A stretch of DNA of 64,000 bases from Lyophyllum atratum (lineage: Eukaryota; Basidiomycota; Agaricomycetes; Agaricales; Lyophyllaceae): contig JACGCN010000010.1 of assembly GCA_014905825.1 (NCBI GenBank), positions 372,001 to 436,000 on the forward strand, in the 5' to 3' direction. Made by a program: the position numbers and the translations under genes. Of the stretch, positions 22,988-35,561 are shown in pieces (the stretch's first letter is position 1; each line of letters opens with the position of its first letter). The notes beneath the pieces were generated by a model. That model searched no databases, had not been told where the DNA came from, and saw only the letters and a program-made list of their open reading frames with translations.

Positions 22988-24235
22988 TTATTGGGCATTC
23001 CGTAAACTGAGATGACGCATGAGTAGCTCATACCTGTTGAACCATTAGTAGGGAGGCTAGATTTTCTTTCGACAGAAAAGACGCACGTCAACATGGTGAC
23101 CGCACTGTTCGGCACAGTACGAAGAAGATTAATCGACAACCCTCTATACAGGCCCGTCCATCCCTCTTTCCGTATGAGTTTCCTGGTGGTATAAATGATA
23201 CCCCCCCGCGTATGATGTTTGACCATGCCGTCTGACGACATATCTTCTGCCAGCGGCAGGCGCTGAGTCTGCAGACGTGTTCTTATGACTTCGTGCGGGT
23301 AAGTTGCGATGGATGCTGTCATCTTCGAAATAGCCGAGCACAGCAGGATCGTCTTACTCGTTAGTGGTTTATCAGAGTCGCCCTCTGCGTTGTTACCACT
23401 TAGTGCAAGGCGGTGGGAAAGTATTAAAGGGGTACTCACGAGCTATAACCTTCAGTTGCTCGTACAGTGGGAATTGGACCGCGACGTGAGCGATGCCTAA
23501 CAGGCTCGGTACGAGGCCGCGGTAAAATGCGCGGATCCCCTCGGTTCGGTATATAGTGAGGGCCGCATCGAGCGTATGTCGGTACCTGACCTCATCTCTG
23601 GTTTGTGTCTAGTTGGTCCATGAGCGCGAGCATCCAACAAGATGGAGATAACGCACCATAAATCGGGTCTTGATGACCCATAACGGATTCGTGCATATCG
23701 TGCTCGCAGCACCAGCCGACATGGCGGACAAGATGTGCAACGACCATGGATGCTCCCGCACGGTCGGCTGGTACCCCTTGACTTGGGCGGCGGGGTAAAG
23801 CCGATCCCGCTCGCCAGGTGACCCGGCCATAGGTGGCTCTCCAAAGTAACCCTTGATGCCGTCGTACACCGCGAAATAGATGGCCCAGGTCGGCAAGTAG
23901 CCCAGAATCGTTGGTCCCAGACCGCGATAAAGCCCTCGGAATCCGTCATCTCGCAGGATTGTTTTTACAGTCTCTAGTAGGAAATTAGAACATAATGACA
24001 GCACAAGACGTCTTGGGACACACCGATAACGCCTTGGTATCCCCGTTGCCCCTGAATCGCCCGCTGTGCCTGTAATTTGGTCTTCACCACATCCAGCGGG
24101 CACGTTGCAATGCTTGCAACCAAGCCACCCCCCGCGCCCGCTGAAACGGTCGTATTAGTATCCCGCCGTCAGTTCGGTCGTGTGCTACTCACCGATCATG
24201 CTGTTTGCTGACCATTTGGGCTGGGATATACCCAT
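22988..24235 (-). CDS. Mitochondrial carrier, NAD+/pyrimidine-nucleotide/FAD-folate branch
   Basis: Inner-mitochondrial-membrane exchanger of the SLC25 family. Six exons (24193-24235, 24024-24140, 23657-23973, 23440-23590, 23087-23384, 22988-23033) join in frame to 323 residues. Three carrier repeats are visible through their signatures: CPLDVVKTKLQAQ, NPLWVIKTRFMVR and YPHEVIRTRLQTQ. Each is followed by a GLYRGL or AFYRGL element. The second-repeat region ILGYLPTWAIYFAVYD and the IAHVAVQFPLYEQLK block resemble yeast Yia6/Ndt1 (NAD+ carrier) and its relatives Flx1 and Rim2. The substrate cannot be decided by eye. A loop of about 25 residues after the second helix pair is longer than usual. 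The ATG at 24235 gives a short matrix-free N-terminus, normal for the family. Confidence 0.85.
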
Positions 24236-25399
24236 ATCTTTGCCCCGCCAATGCGCGGGGTTGCTGAGGGCGCTCCTACTGTCTCTGCTCGCCTGATGCT
24301 GGGGTCGTTGGGTGTTGGGAAACAAAAATCGTCAAGGATTTGTCCTACTCCGAATGCGGTCCCGGTTTTTGCCGAACGCCACTTGTCGTATAAGGTGGCT
24401 CCAATGATTATCTTATCTACCAAGACCGACAATGGCGGGAACCAACTCTAAGGACATGATCATCAGATTCATTCATTCGCACTGCTAACTAGTCAAGCAG
24501 CTATGTACTACGGCGCGACTGAGTGAAGGCATCAGGATGGGTGTCTTTTGGTGGCACGCGTGATCTCCCCATCATCCAAAACTCAAACATCCGCGCATTC
24601 ATTATATCTCTATTAATGTTAAGTAGCCTGCAATGTTGTATACGCAGAAACCGTCGAAACGTGCGGTGACTGACCCTCTGAGTACCAGCTGTGATAGCCC
24701 AGACTAGCGGAACTGAATGCTTTCAGTAAGAGTGTGAGGCAATCTTAGAGTAAATGGATTGGCATTACAAAGTACTTGTGGAAGGAGAAGGGGCAACCTC
24801 TCCTCAAATACTAGGCTAGGGGACATGAAATAAGAGTCGACCTCATGCCAGTTGAAGAGCGTGTTTGGTGTGGATGCTCAACTTGACAGTTGAATAAGTA
24901 GTCTAAATGATACTGCCCACAGGATCATTATGCCTTATGCTTGAAGATCGTTGCCAGATGAGAAATATCTTGAGTCTACTACCAGAGCACGAGGTTATGC
25001 GGCCGCACCAGCCTCAGTATCGGGACAAAAATTCTGATAATAGATCTATTGGCATTTCCTCTATTAACTTGATGATCACTTTGTCAATTGCTACACTTCT
25101 CTGTCCATTTACTTGTGAAATTGGTGAATGTGTGACTTTGCTACATTATTTAGTTTCTTGTCCAGTAGACGATAATAACCAATTGGCGTACTGTAACTAC
25201 GTGAGGAATAACTACGCGAGGAAGGGAGACAACAAAACACATCGAAATACGAGAAATGAAAATATGCGTGTCTAAATCAGAAAAATCCGGTGTTGTTTAC
25301 AGTGCTTGAAAATTATGGCGTTTCTTTTCATGAATCATGCCAGCTAGGGCGGTCTAAGATAATAATCGAGAGCGAGGGGCGTGATGACGAGAAGGGTGA
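24236..25399. other. 1.2 kb intergenic, AT-rich right half
   Basis: Contains the carrier promoter and the 3' flank of the DHA1 gene. A plus-strand ORF at 24907-25275 exists, but its base composition and random-looking product give no support. No repeat or element recognised. Confidence 0.45.
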
Positions 25400-27717
25400 T
25401 CATAGCTTGACTTTGCTGTTGACCCGAATTGCTTCGCCCCTGTAGTAGATCCATACCGGGAACGGAATGCCGAGAAGAATAGCGAGACCAGCCAACAACT
25501 AACCAGCGAAGCGAAATGATTAGGAAGAAGTGCGGGGGAAAAGGATATGAGGTCTTACGGAGTTTCCACCACCGAGGCCTAGGGCATCGAACATCTGCTG
25601 CCCAAACAGGGGGAAGGCAAAGCCAAGCATTGATCGGAAGACCTGTGGCGTCATTAGTTACATCCCGCAGAACAGAAGCGCAGAAAACGAGGCATACCGA
25701 AGCTGCTGCTGTGGCGCTCGCGGCGTAGCGGAAGGCGTCGACTAAGTATAGCTGAATGGGAAGGCTACACGTGGGCTCTGGAATTAGTTCAGGTGCAACG
25801 AGGCGAAGGTTAGGTGGTACGTACAAGGAAGACATCATCCCTGAGCGTTTTGTGAGCACTTGTTGTCATTGATTCCAAGATAGGATAGCTCACCGAATCC
25901 GAAGATGCCAGAACCAATGATGGGCATTATCCAGTGGATCTTTGCTTGCGCAGACCATCCGTACCAGCTACAACGCGCAATAAGAGTTTAGTGAGGTTGG
26001 CACACACTGCAACGAGAATGGACGCACAAGAGTCCTATAGGAACGAAGAAAGACCCAAAGAACAGTGCAGGGATACGCATTTCCGGTTTGCCCTTGCCGC
26101 CATTCTTGTCCGCCAGCTATCGAGCTCGAGTCAGACAATGGCTTTGCGGAAAGATTCAGAGAGCACACGCACGTATTTGTAAACCTGGTCAGCGGTCTTG
26201 GCACCGAACAAGGTGGCCAGGATGAAACCGATCCCGAGCCCCACGTAAGCGAGTCCTCCAATACCTGGTCCAAAGCCGTATGTTACCCTAAAGAACTCTG
26301 TGGCGCGTGTCAGGATATCTCTTGAACGACAAAGCACGTAAAAAGGCTTACGGGCGAAGGTGGCGAACATAAGATAGTAGATTCCTATCCAATTGTTGCG
26401 TCAGGGTATTCATGAGAAAGCAGATTATGTGAAAGAGCGAACCGTATAGGCTAGAGAATAAGGAACATTAGCAGTCGAAGTTTCAGCGATGAAAAAGTGG
26501 ACGTACAATGCCATGTAAAGGCTGAGGATGAAACAAATAAAGCTTCGGGAAAGCATGACTATGGGTCTGGTGAGGTTCTCCCATAGGAAAGCCAGCTTGT
26601 TTTCATGGACGTCGGCGACTTTAGCGATCCTGGCAAGTGCTTCGACGTCACCCGAGCGCTGGGCCCTTCTTAGGCGGATGACAGGACCGTAGGTTTCCTT
26701 GAGCAGGGGAATACCGATAGCAGCTGCTACTGCACAGAGTACTGGAGTGGGGGACGAGGCTTTGAGTCGATAGATCATCGAATAAATTTCAGTCTGCTTA
26801 CTGGCAATGACGATGAACACCCATTTGATTCCCACCGTTTGTGCAATAAAACCTCCGGCAATGGGGCCAATAACAGGACCTGTTTGGAATCTCAATTAGA
26901 AAATGCGATTTAGCGTCGACGGTGTGTGCGTACCGATCAAAGGACCGAGACTGTAGACGGCCATAGCTGAAGCGCGGTCGCGTTCTGAGAATAGATCACC
27001 GATAGATCCGCCACCACATGCAACGGGAGCACTTCCGGAGAAACCAGCTGATGGGAAATGTGGACGACGGTGAGCAGCCCGGTCTCCATGAAATGGCGGG
27101 GAAAACACGTACCCAAAAAACGGAAGCCAATCAAGGCGCCGGTGTTTGGAGAAAATGCACATCCAAGCGTGAAGGCTAGGGAAAAGAGGTTGCCGATGTG
27201 AAGCACCCATGTTCGGCCGTACATTTCAGAGAGGGGAGCCAGGATCAGTGGCTGTGGAGGGTATCATCAGATGAGCGCTAGAAAATGAACATACATGGCA
27301 AGGACTCACGCCAAGGGCGAACGAGAGCAGATAGATACTAAGCGTGAGGGCGATGATTGTCGTACTCGTGATACCATATCTCAGAGCCACCTCTTCTAGA
27401 CCAGGAGCCATCATCGAACTTGCCAGCGGCGAGACAAATGTGTAAAGTGATACCTGGAAATATTTTTAGAGGAAAGAGTATAATAGATGGGTGTATAAAC
27501 GCACAATCGATACAGCCGTCCACTTTTTCCCAAATGACCAATTCCTCGCGTTCTCAGGATCGTTCTCCCAATCATCCTCCACGTTCTCAACGGCCTCCTC
27601 TACCTTGTCTTCTGGGAGGGCAGACTCGCCGTGTCCTGGAGACATGGGACGCTCTCCATCAGGCGGTGCCACCTTTTCGTGCTGGACGGTAACAGACGAC
27701 GTGGTGGAGGCAGCCAT
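25400..27717 (-). CDS. MFS transporter, DHA1 drug/polyamine type (copy A)
   Basis: Twelve-helix proton antiporter of the DHA1 family (relatives export drugs or move polyamines), probably plasma-membrane. About eight exons give a product of roughly 520 residues. The acidic cytosolic leader ends NDPENARNWSFGKKW, the DHA1 marker before helix 1. Then come ASSMMAPGLEEVALRYGIT, LAPLSEMYGRTWV (motif A), GFSGSAPVACGGGSIGDLF, GPVIGPIAGGFIAQTVGIKW (motif C region) and LFLVDAF-like YLVDAFRYAASATAA near the end. The last exon ends PVWIYYRGEAIRVNSKVKL. The ATG at 27717 opens the leader. A close paralogue in opposite orientation lies at 31594-34068, with a GT61 gene between them. Substrate unknown. Confidence 0.86.
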
Positions 27718-28591
27718 GTTGGTGTCGTCGTGCGGCAGAATGGAGGTTCGCTTGAAATTCTAACCGACGTCTCTCGCTTTTAAGAGCGAGAGCGACGGAT
27801 CACTAAAATCATATATGATCATAACATGACCTTTGACGTTATGCATTATTGGTCAACCCCAGCCGGCCCGGTGACATAGAGGAGAGAGACATCGTCCATA
27901 TGCGGGGCATCGCCTTCCTATTTTTAGGATATGGAAGTAAAATGGGGAGTCGACTTGAAACTGTTTCTTTACTTTCCGGTAGTCGACGCAGTCGATCCAA
28001 GCCTATCTGGGGCTCGCATTTCGGTGGTTGACATTGCTCGCACCGCGGCCTCTTGTCAGCGGACAACCGGGCCTATGATCTGATATGGTGTTTGTTAGCT
28101 CAGGACGGTGTGAAACCTTGGCGTGCTTGACATGTGCCTTGTCTATTTTTACAATCATCTCGCGTGGTGCTGCCTGAAAGGGGCCACGGCCCACGGGTTG
28201 ACATCAGCGATGAGTCGTCAACTAGTCCCTCCCTCCATTGTTAACTCACGAAAGTCCTGGAACTGGAGGTCTATGCCTTCTGTAGGTATAGAAGTTACAC
28301 GACCATGCCTTGAGTTCATCGGAGTACTCGTGCCATGTTGCATCCTCCTCGAGGCTCAAAGTAGATTCGTTGTCAGCCTTGTCAGAAGGCGGCCGGATTA
28401 TCGCGAGACGCCTCCCATGATTCAGATTAGCGGCGGGTGGTGATTGTTCCACGATCTATGTAAGTTACACGTTTTAGAAGGTTAGTCTATTGATAGTGTT
28501 CGAGTCCTCGGTGTTGAGTGATAGTTGTCGATGGCGCCGTTCTGGAGATGTCTAACACAAAGACCACGCGAGAGCAGGAAGTAAGTATCGG
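27718..28591. other. Intergenic region
   Basis: Promoter of DHA1 copy A and 3' flank of the GT61 gene. No further gene supported. Confidence 0.5.
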
Positions 28592-30449
28592 CTATCGACT
28601 CGCCAACACGTCGCGGACGGCTTTCGTCACCGCTACCACATCGACACGAACTTCCTGTGTTTGAGGCGGCTGGACCACCGCAGGCAGGTTCTCTGAAGTA
28701 AACTTTCTATAAAAACAACGGGGATTGTCAATATCCGGCAATTGTCTTATCGATTGCACTAACCGGTTATGCCACCAAGCGATGTAGTGCAGGCCGCGGG
28801 AATGAGCAATAAGCTCTTCATCGCGTGCATATGTGTCAGTTGGAAAGAACTCCATGAGCGTGGCTTGTGGAGACGGCTTCATAAAAACGCTGTCTAGAAG
28901 GTCGCTGCTATAAGGCCCGAGCACGACCTGCGAAGATAAAAGCTTAACACCACGAGGCGTAGTTTGTGAGATCGCAGACCAACACACCGTTGACTTCACG
29001 ATGGCACTCATCCGCTCCGTCCACCCTGTTTCGTCAAACTGGCTCGAAATGACATGCACCTCGTACCCATAATCATGCCCCATCTTGTTCAACGCACGCA
29101 CAAGTGACTGATGGTCATCTTCTCGCACTTTCAGGCCTGTGTGCTCTGACTGCCGGTGGATGTACGTAACGGTTTTCTTTGTCTTCCTGTTGGCCTCTTC
29201 CCCGAAGTAAGTGCTCAATGTCCGTCGGACGGGCTCGAACCAATGTTTAGAGCCTGTGAGGTCGAAGGCCGGAGAAAAGACTGGTTGTCCCGGTTTCACA
29301 GACGCTTCCGCGGCTTCACGATCGGCGACGACAATGCGTTCAATGACGAAAGGCACGGGGAGCTTATGGTAGTCTTCCCAGTCTTCCAAGTACATGACGG
29401 TAAGTTGGGGGAAAGCGGCTTTGAGGAGAAAGGGGTGGAAGCCAATGTCGACACGTCTCCGACGAATCGTATGGAAATGTGGAAGAGGGTTTGGGTCAGT
29501 AAAGACGCGAACTTGGGGAAAGAAGATACGATGCGGCGGAGGAAGTGTGGTCCGCCCAGACGCGTCGATGTGAGTATCAAGAGAGCTGTACGTCCGCCAC
29601 AGGGAGACAAGAGTCGAATTGTCTGGTGGGCTTGTGTGAGGCTAGCTATACGATGGGCCATAAAGTAACACGTACGAGGAGTAGTATCTGCTGACATCCA
29701 TGTTACACCGCGTAGTCTGAACTAAAGGTCATTCCATGCCATTTCATACATTGTCAGTATACGTACATTGCACCATAGCGCCCCAGCTCTTTCCTTGCGT
29801 CTTCTGTTGAAATAAATTCCCAGGTATTCTGTCCCGGACCAAATGCTGTGATGATTGATGATATTGCCGGGAAAGAGTCGCGGTCATCCGTGACAAGGTA
29901 TACAGTGCCGTTGAAGATGAAGACATTATCCAAAATACTAAATCCTATACACAAGGTACACAAAATAAGGTACGTCTGAGAGATACGAAAACAAGCACAG
30001 CACGCACCAGAAACATGTCGAACGAGCTTCGACTGGGGTATAGCATCCTCCCACCGCACAAACCCATCATTCACCGTCGTCTCTCCAAACCGCTTCCCAC
30101 GAATGTCCCCAACCTCCTTCGTCCCAGCCCACATCGCACCATGCTTCCCAACACCCAACTGCTGGCTTCTCTCCTCGCCATCACCAGCAAGTTGCCCCGC
30201 CTCCCAAGCCCATTTCCCAAATATCTCATCCTCCAGCGCATCCCTCCACCCAGCAGGCTTTCGTCCGTCCGGTGCGATGACCTTGGAGTTGCCAAGACCG
30301 AGCGAACTTAAGACCGCGCCATGTGCTACCTCGGGGTCGAATCCGAAGAGCCGTATCGAGTTGTCGACGTTATAGGACAGGAGAAAGGCCGTCAGGGCAA
30401 ATACAATAAGCCTTAGTTCTCGTTTATCTGGCGGGGCAGTCCATCTCAT
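28592..30449 (-). CDS. GT61-family glycosyltransferase (Golgi type II membrane protein)
   Basis: Family GT61 enzymes add xylose, GlcNAc or related sugars in the secretory pathway. About six exons read on the minus strand. The ATG at 30449 starts a short cytosolic tail and one membrane anchor (LRLIVFALTAFLLSY), giving a type II Golgi layout. A stem of about 120 residues precedes the catalytic part. Recognisable family pieces are SLWRTYSSLDTHIDASGRTT, LKAAFPQLTVMYLEDWEDY, KTVTYIHRQSEHTGLKVRED and LMEFFPTDTYARDEELI, followed by LHYIAWWHN. At the position of the usual GxHG active-site loop it reads VVLGPYSSDLLDSVFMKP, without the His. In the fourth exon only one frame gives the family blocks. Neighbours are two paralogous DHA1 transporters. 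Acceptor sugar unknown. Confidence 0.78.
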
Positions 30450-31593
30450 GGCAAGGAAACGGAAAGGAAAAATCTGACTTGGCTGTCCAGAGTGGAAATG
30501 ACAGCGAAGCCCGGCGTTGACCTCGGATAGATCTTTCAAAGGATATTTCGGTGCCTTTGCCTTGTAAACCAAACAGAGGTACATACGTTTTCTACGACGT
30601 CGACGGACTTGACAGCGACGGGCATATTTGATGGCGGTTGTTCGACGGCGGTGACTGCTGCCCTGGCCCCCCAACACCCATCTTGGTTTGATTCTGGTTT
30701 GATTGGCTCCATATCGGCTTTTCATCCCTGCTGAGGCTATATCATGGGTAGATCTTCTGGGCTGCCACGAGTTACCCCAACTAAACCTTCACCCACGGTG
30801 ACCCACGAGTACAGTTCCGGTGTAATTCGGTAATCAACGCGCGCCCAGTGCTTCAAACCACCGTACGAGATGCCTATATACCACAGTCTTTGAGGTAAGC
30901 ACAGAGTTTACTAAGTAGCAGCGAAACAGGCTGCGCGAGGCACATCAGTCAAAGCAGGTCGTGCAACGAGTTGGAAGAAACATACCACATCTTAAAGTTG
31001 CTTGATCACCGTTCACGTTCCCATTGGCTTGTATCAGCCACGTATGGAAGACCTCAACCGGAGATGCCCAAGGAGATAGATATCTCCTGCTATGCACATC
31101 GATCTGTCCAAAAGTGGGTCATATCGGGTCAGCTGGCAAGTTCAGCTGGTCAAACAGGGTCCTCCGCGGAGCACAATTCTAAGAAAAATGACACTATAGT
31201 GGCGGCAGTCATGTCGAGCTTGCCCAGGGAGTTAGCGCATGGCGAAGCAATATACAATCTTATGCGATGTGGGGTCACTTTACGCAACCGCGGCGACGCG
31301 CAGGCTATTGGGGGGTAAGATAATTACCTCCGCAATCTTTTTGACTTCCTTTGATAACCCTTTCAGGTTTTTGACACCTGCAGACTCGTGGAGGTCGGCT
31401 ACACTAACATAGCTCTCGCGGTCATGATAGAAGACTGATGCGCTCGGTTCTTGCACTCCTGGAGCCTCGAGGATGTTGTCATAATAGGCGGATGACCTGA
31501 CAAATCATAGAAGGAGACTCGTCTCCAAGCTTCTCCCTTAAACCCTCAGGCTCTCGAGGAAGGACAGCAACCCAAAGTCGAACGTTGACCCGG
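30450..31593. other. 1.1 kb divergent promoter region, GT61 / DHA1 copy B
   Basis: The GT61 frame stays open upstream of 30449 to about 30725, but that part is Arg-rich and lacks family resemblance, so I treat it as leader. No other gene supported. Both promoters lie here. Confidence 0.45.
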
Positions 31594-34068
31594 ATGTCTC
31601 AAGGCGACCAGCATCAGATGCCGTCAACGCTTCCCACACGCCCTGAATCCTCCTCCAGCCATGGCGAGACAGAAAAGGATGCTGATGTTCTAGTAGAACA
31701 GCAAGCTCCCTCTCTTAGCCATGGCGATTCGACGACCGTAACGACAGAAGGAAAGCTCGAGAAGGGCCTCGACGATGACTGGGAGACCGACCCTGACAAT
31801 CCACGGAACTGGTCGTCTGCGCGAAAATGGGTCATGGCTTCAATCGTACGTCGCTATTCCTATTTCTCCGTTACTAATCTTGTGATATAAATGGCGAATG
31901 CGGATTGCGCAGGTTTCGATGTATGCCTTCATCTCGCCATTAGCAAGCTCCATGATGGCACCTGGCTTGCCGGAGGTCGCGAAAACATATCAAATCACGA
32001 ACTCAACGATACTCGCCATGACCTTGAGCATATTCTTGCTTTCATTCGCTTTTGGCGTAGGTGCATCGTCCTGGCGTTAGCTCCTTTCCTGACCATGTCG
32101 ATCTTTAGCCATTATTCCTTGCTCCGTTGTCGGAGATGTATGGTCGAACCTATGTGCGTATACTGACCTTCTTCGTTGACTGAAGTTTATATCTAAGACT
32201 ATTCGGGATACAGCTGTACAACATATGTAATGTGCTCTCCATCGCATTCAGCATTGGATGCGCCTATTCGCCGACCGTTGGCGCTCTCATAGGGTTCCGT
32301 TTCCTTGGTACGCACTTTTTCACTCGGTATTATCGAATCCTGGATCATAAGGGATGCAGCCGGACTGTCAGGGAGCGCGGCTATAACATGTGGCGGAGGA
32401 TCTATCAGCGATATGTATTCAGAGCGCCAAAGGGCCTACGCCATGAGCATGTTTTCACTGGGCCCTCTGTTTGGTATGTTTCATCCTTGCCATGTCCCGT
32501 CAAGCCCTACTCCAAAACTCATATTTCCCTGTCCTTGGCAGGTCCCGCTATTGGTCCTGTTGCCGGCGGCTATATTGCCCAGACAATTGGAATTAAATGG
32601 GTCTTCATCGTCATTGCGAGTAAGCACCAAGTCCTGGTCATAACCATGAACCCTTCTGACTGGTGGGTTCGACGAAAGTCGTATGTGCTGTTGCATCGAT
32701 TTTTGGGATTCCGTTCCTTCGAGAAACCTATGCTCCCGTTCTTCGACATCGCAAGGCCATTGCATCGGGGGATCCTGAGAAAATACGGCAAACGAAAGCT
32801 GCCCTTGTGCAAGGCACAGAAGGGGAGCTTGCATTCCTGTGGATGAACCTCACCCGACCTGCAACGATTTTCTTCACGAGCTTTACGTGTTTCATCCTGA
32901 GCCTTTACCTGGCATTGTAAGCTCTTTCCAACTCTTTGCCACTATGCGTTGCCATTCAACATTTTTTCCCATTAGCATGGCTGGTAACCTTTTTTATACC
33001 GGTAGATAGTGAAATCTTACTGATCTGCCTCGCTTCAAGGTATCTACTACCTGATGTTTGTCACCTTTTCATGTACGTCTATCGCCTAACCTTAGAGGTG
33101 GTGCCAGAAAACTGACTAAATACTCCTAAATACTAGCGTTCTTTGCGAAGACGTATGGGTTCGGGCCTGGTGTCGGAGGACTCGCCTACCTTGGATTAGG
33201 CGTTGGGTTCCTGCTAGCCACGTTTGCCGGAGCCAAATTCTCCGACTTGTCATACAGATACGTGCGTGCTCCATCCCTTCAACTTTAAAATTAAATTTGA
33301 CATCCCTGGCCCTTTCTTCGTAGCTCGCGGATAAGAGAGGCAAAGGGACACCGGAGATGCGCATGCCCGCGCTATTTGTGGGATCCTTTATCGTCCCCAT
33401 CGGACTTTTGTACGTCGCCCGTACTCGACATTCCGACCACTGTAATGAACGATGTCATCTTCAGCTGGTATGGCTGGTCCGCCGAAGCTAAATTGCATTG
33501 GATGATGCCCATCGTCGGATCTGGTATTTTTGCGTTTGGTACGTTCGAACCCATCGCCGCCACTTCATTTGACGTCAGTGAGAACTAGCGCCACTGATTT
33601 TATTGAATTCTGTGACTAGGGGTTATGATGACGTGGTACGTACCGTTCATCTGCGATACTTGAGCTTCTAGTGAAAAGAAAGTCTGATCTCGCGCTGTCA
33701 GGCTCCCCATCTTGCTATATCTCGTCGACGCCTTCGAATACGCTGCCAGTGCGACTGCTGCTGCCTATGTACGTCGTTCGCTTTGCAATCTACCACCACT
33801 GACCCCTCTCGCTTCACAGGTATTGCGGTCCCTCCTCGGATTCGTCTTTCCGCTATTTGGCAAACAGATGTTCGACCGCCTGGGGTTAGGAGGTGGAAAT
33901 TCGGTAGGTCTACTCTACGCCCTGATGAGGGTTGAACAGATTTATGATCAGGCTTGCTTACAATCTGTATAGCTGTTGGCGGGACTGGTGATTGTACTAG
34001 GGATCCCCTTCCCTGTGTGGATATACTACCGGGGCGAAGCTATTCGTCTCAAGAGCAAGTTACGCTAA
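31594..34068 (+). CDS. MFS transporter, DHA1 drug/polyamine type (copy B)
   Basis: Paralogue of the gene at 25400-27717, transcribed in the opposite direction. About nine exons give roughly 530 residues. Its cytosolic leader ends DDDWETDPDNPRNWSSARKW. Then follow PLASSMMAPGLPEVAKTYQI, APLSEMYGRTW, GLSGSAAITCGGGSISDMYS, GPAIGPVAGGYIAQTIGIKW, EMRMPALFVGSFIVPIGLF and YLVDAFEYAASATAAAYVLR. It ends PVWIYYRGEAIRLKSKLR, almost the same as copy A. Intron positions match copy A in the parts I compared, so this is a gene duplication and not retroposition. All helices and motifs A and C are present. Start is the first ATG (31594) of the leader. Substrate unknown. Confidence 0.85.
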
Positions 34069-34694
34069 CGCTAATTACTTATAGAGATGTCCCCACGAAT
34101 TTTTGACGCTAATAATATCGATGAATTCTTGTTCTGCAGCTACATATAGATCAAAGATACTCAGTTTAACGAGAGCTTGTGTTGCCCTGCGACAAAGCGC
34201 TGCAAGGAGACGCTCGTCCTGTTGAACATCAACCGCTGGAACAGGATCAGCAACCATACGAGACTCCGTCGAATGGCAACCAATATCATTCACGCCCCGC
34301 GCCTACGGTGAAGTTATAAGCTCACCCGGCTTGGGCGCCCTAATCATATCCAGAAATCTGTCAACACATAGCTTCACCGTCTCTCACGTTGGACGAGTGT
34401 AATCAAGGCACTCAGGTCTATTTGCTTGAAAATCTCGCCGGAAATCGAGGCTACTTGCATTTCCAAGGAAATCTCGCATGGTCACTTCAAGCTGAGGTGA
34501 CCTTTACATGGGCAAGACCTAGTTCCCGCAGCCATTTCCGATTCAGCTTTGCGAGTCGAAGGTTGAGTTAGAGATTAGATCCATGATGTCAACTGCTTAA
34601 TACTGTCCTCGGCACTTTTATACATCGTCCTTCCCTTCTTTTTTCGGTGATCCAGCATCTTGTGACAGCCTGCGGCACGAGATGCTTATTCAAG
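34069..34694. other. Intergenic region
   Basis: 3' flank of DHA1 copy B and promoter of the next gene. No gene supported. A short frame at 34679-34737 (product starts MLIQDDVDAASREMEK) could be an unspliced first exon of the next gene. Confidence 0.35.
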
Positions 34695-35561
34695 ATGATG
34701 TTGATGCCGCTAGTCGAGAAATGGAAAAATGAGCGCGACGTTGCTCAAGCTACGATGGCACGATCTCTGCCAGCGTCCTTCCCACTCATTCTCTACACCG
34801 AGACGCTCCTTAAAGACATCACCACAAGACCTCTTCTACCCCATGCCATTCCTACTACGGAGGCTGAACGCGTCCCCAACATCTACCCTGACTACAGCTC
34901 TCCCTACCATTCGCTGCTGCCCCAAGAACAGATGAACATTGATCTCGCCAAGCGGGATAAGGAATACCCCCCGTTGGACAACTGCCATCTCCACAACGAC
35001 ATTGGCGACAAGGTCCTATACCTAGTGACATTCCTGGACGCGCCAGTGCCCCGGCATCGTCACTGGGCCCTTCAATGGCCCCTGGCGCGCAAGCCCCTTT
35101 TCGCAGACACGCACCCCGCGGTCCGTGTTCTGGAGACTATCCAGAGCACGAAAAACTACGAGAGCCCGTTCTTGATCAACGCCGGCCCGCGCACTACTTC
35201 GGCCACGCCCGAAGGGGGACAGGCCGTGTTCCCCATAGCCAGTCTGACGCTCCTACAACGCCAGGAGCTGGAGCAGATTGCGTGGAACGTCGGGGTGGTC
35301 AGGCCCGACGGCGAGTTTAACTGTCAAAATTGGGCAGCGGCAGTGCTCGCGGTTGCCGTCGCGAGAGGGATTCTGGAAGAGGAGAATGTGCATAGGATTC
35401 TCATTGAGGCTCTTAAGGACAAACCCATTGGTCCGCTATTTCTCTTATTATGCGGTTGTGGACAAGCGTCTGATATATTAAATTTGTCTCTGGTCTTCAC
35501 TACTAGGGTTTTGGCCTGCTGTACCATTGATGGCAGATGCACAGTGAATATGGTTGGATAG
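34695..35561 (+). CDS. Hypothetical agaricomycete protein
   Basis: Long single-exon frame, about 288 residues from the first internal ATG. The frame itself opens earlier without an ATG. I do not know a function. The middle (HWALQWPLARKPLF, PIASLTLLQRQELEQIAWNV, GVVRPDGEFNCQNWAAAVL, VARGILEEENVHRIL) has the layout of uncharacterised mushroom proteins that carry a conserved W-x-C-x-x-W type ending. I cannot name the Pfam entry with confidence. The product is soluble, with no signal peptide or membrane span until a hydrophobic tail (PLFLLLCGCG). That tail may be read-through past a missed intron. Base composition and frame length support real coding. The true N-terminus is uncertain. Confidence 0.6.
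   Translation: MMLMPLVEKWKNERDVAQATMARSLPASFPLILYTETLLKDITTRPLLPHAIPTTEAERVPNIYPDYSSPYHSLLPQEQMNIDLAKRDKEYPPLDNCHLHNDIGDKVLYLVTFLDAPVPRHRHWALQWPLARKPLFADTHPAVRVLETIQSTKNYESPFLINAGPRTTSATPEGGQAVFPIASLTLLQRQELEQIAWNVGVVRPDGEFNCQNWAAAVLAVAVARGILEEENVHRILIEALKDKPIGPLFLLLCGCGQASDILNLSLVFTTRVLACCTIDGRCTVNMVG

Noticed and set aside
24907..25275. 122-codon plus-strand ORF
   Set aside because: AT-rich, no domain, no splice or promoter support, and composition unlike nearby genes; treated as chance.
30450..30725. Extension of the GT61 frame upstream of 30449
   Set aside because: Arg-rich text with no family match would precede a short tail and membrane anchor; an internal ATG gives a normal type II layout.
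25400..34068. Secondary-metabolite gene cluster
   Set aside because: Two transporters and a glycosyltransferase are present but there is no backbone enzyme (polyketide synthase, NRPS, terpene synthase) or tailoring oxidase nearby.
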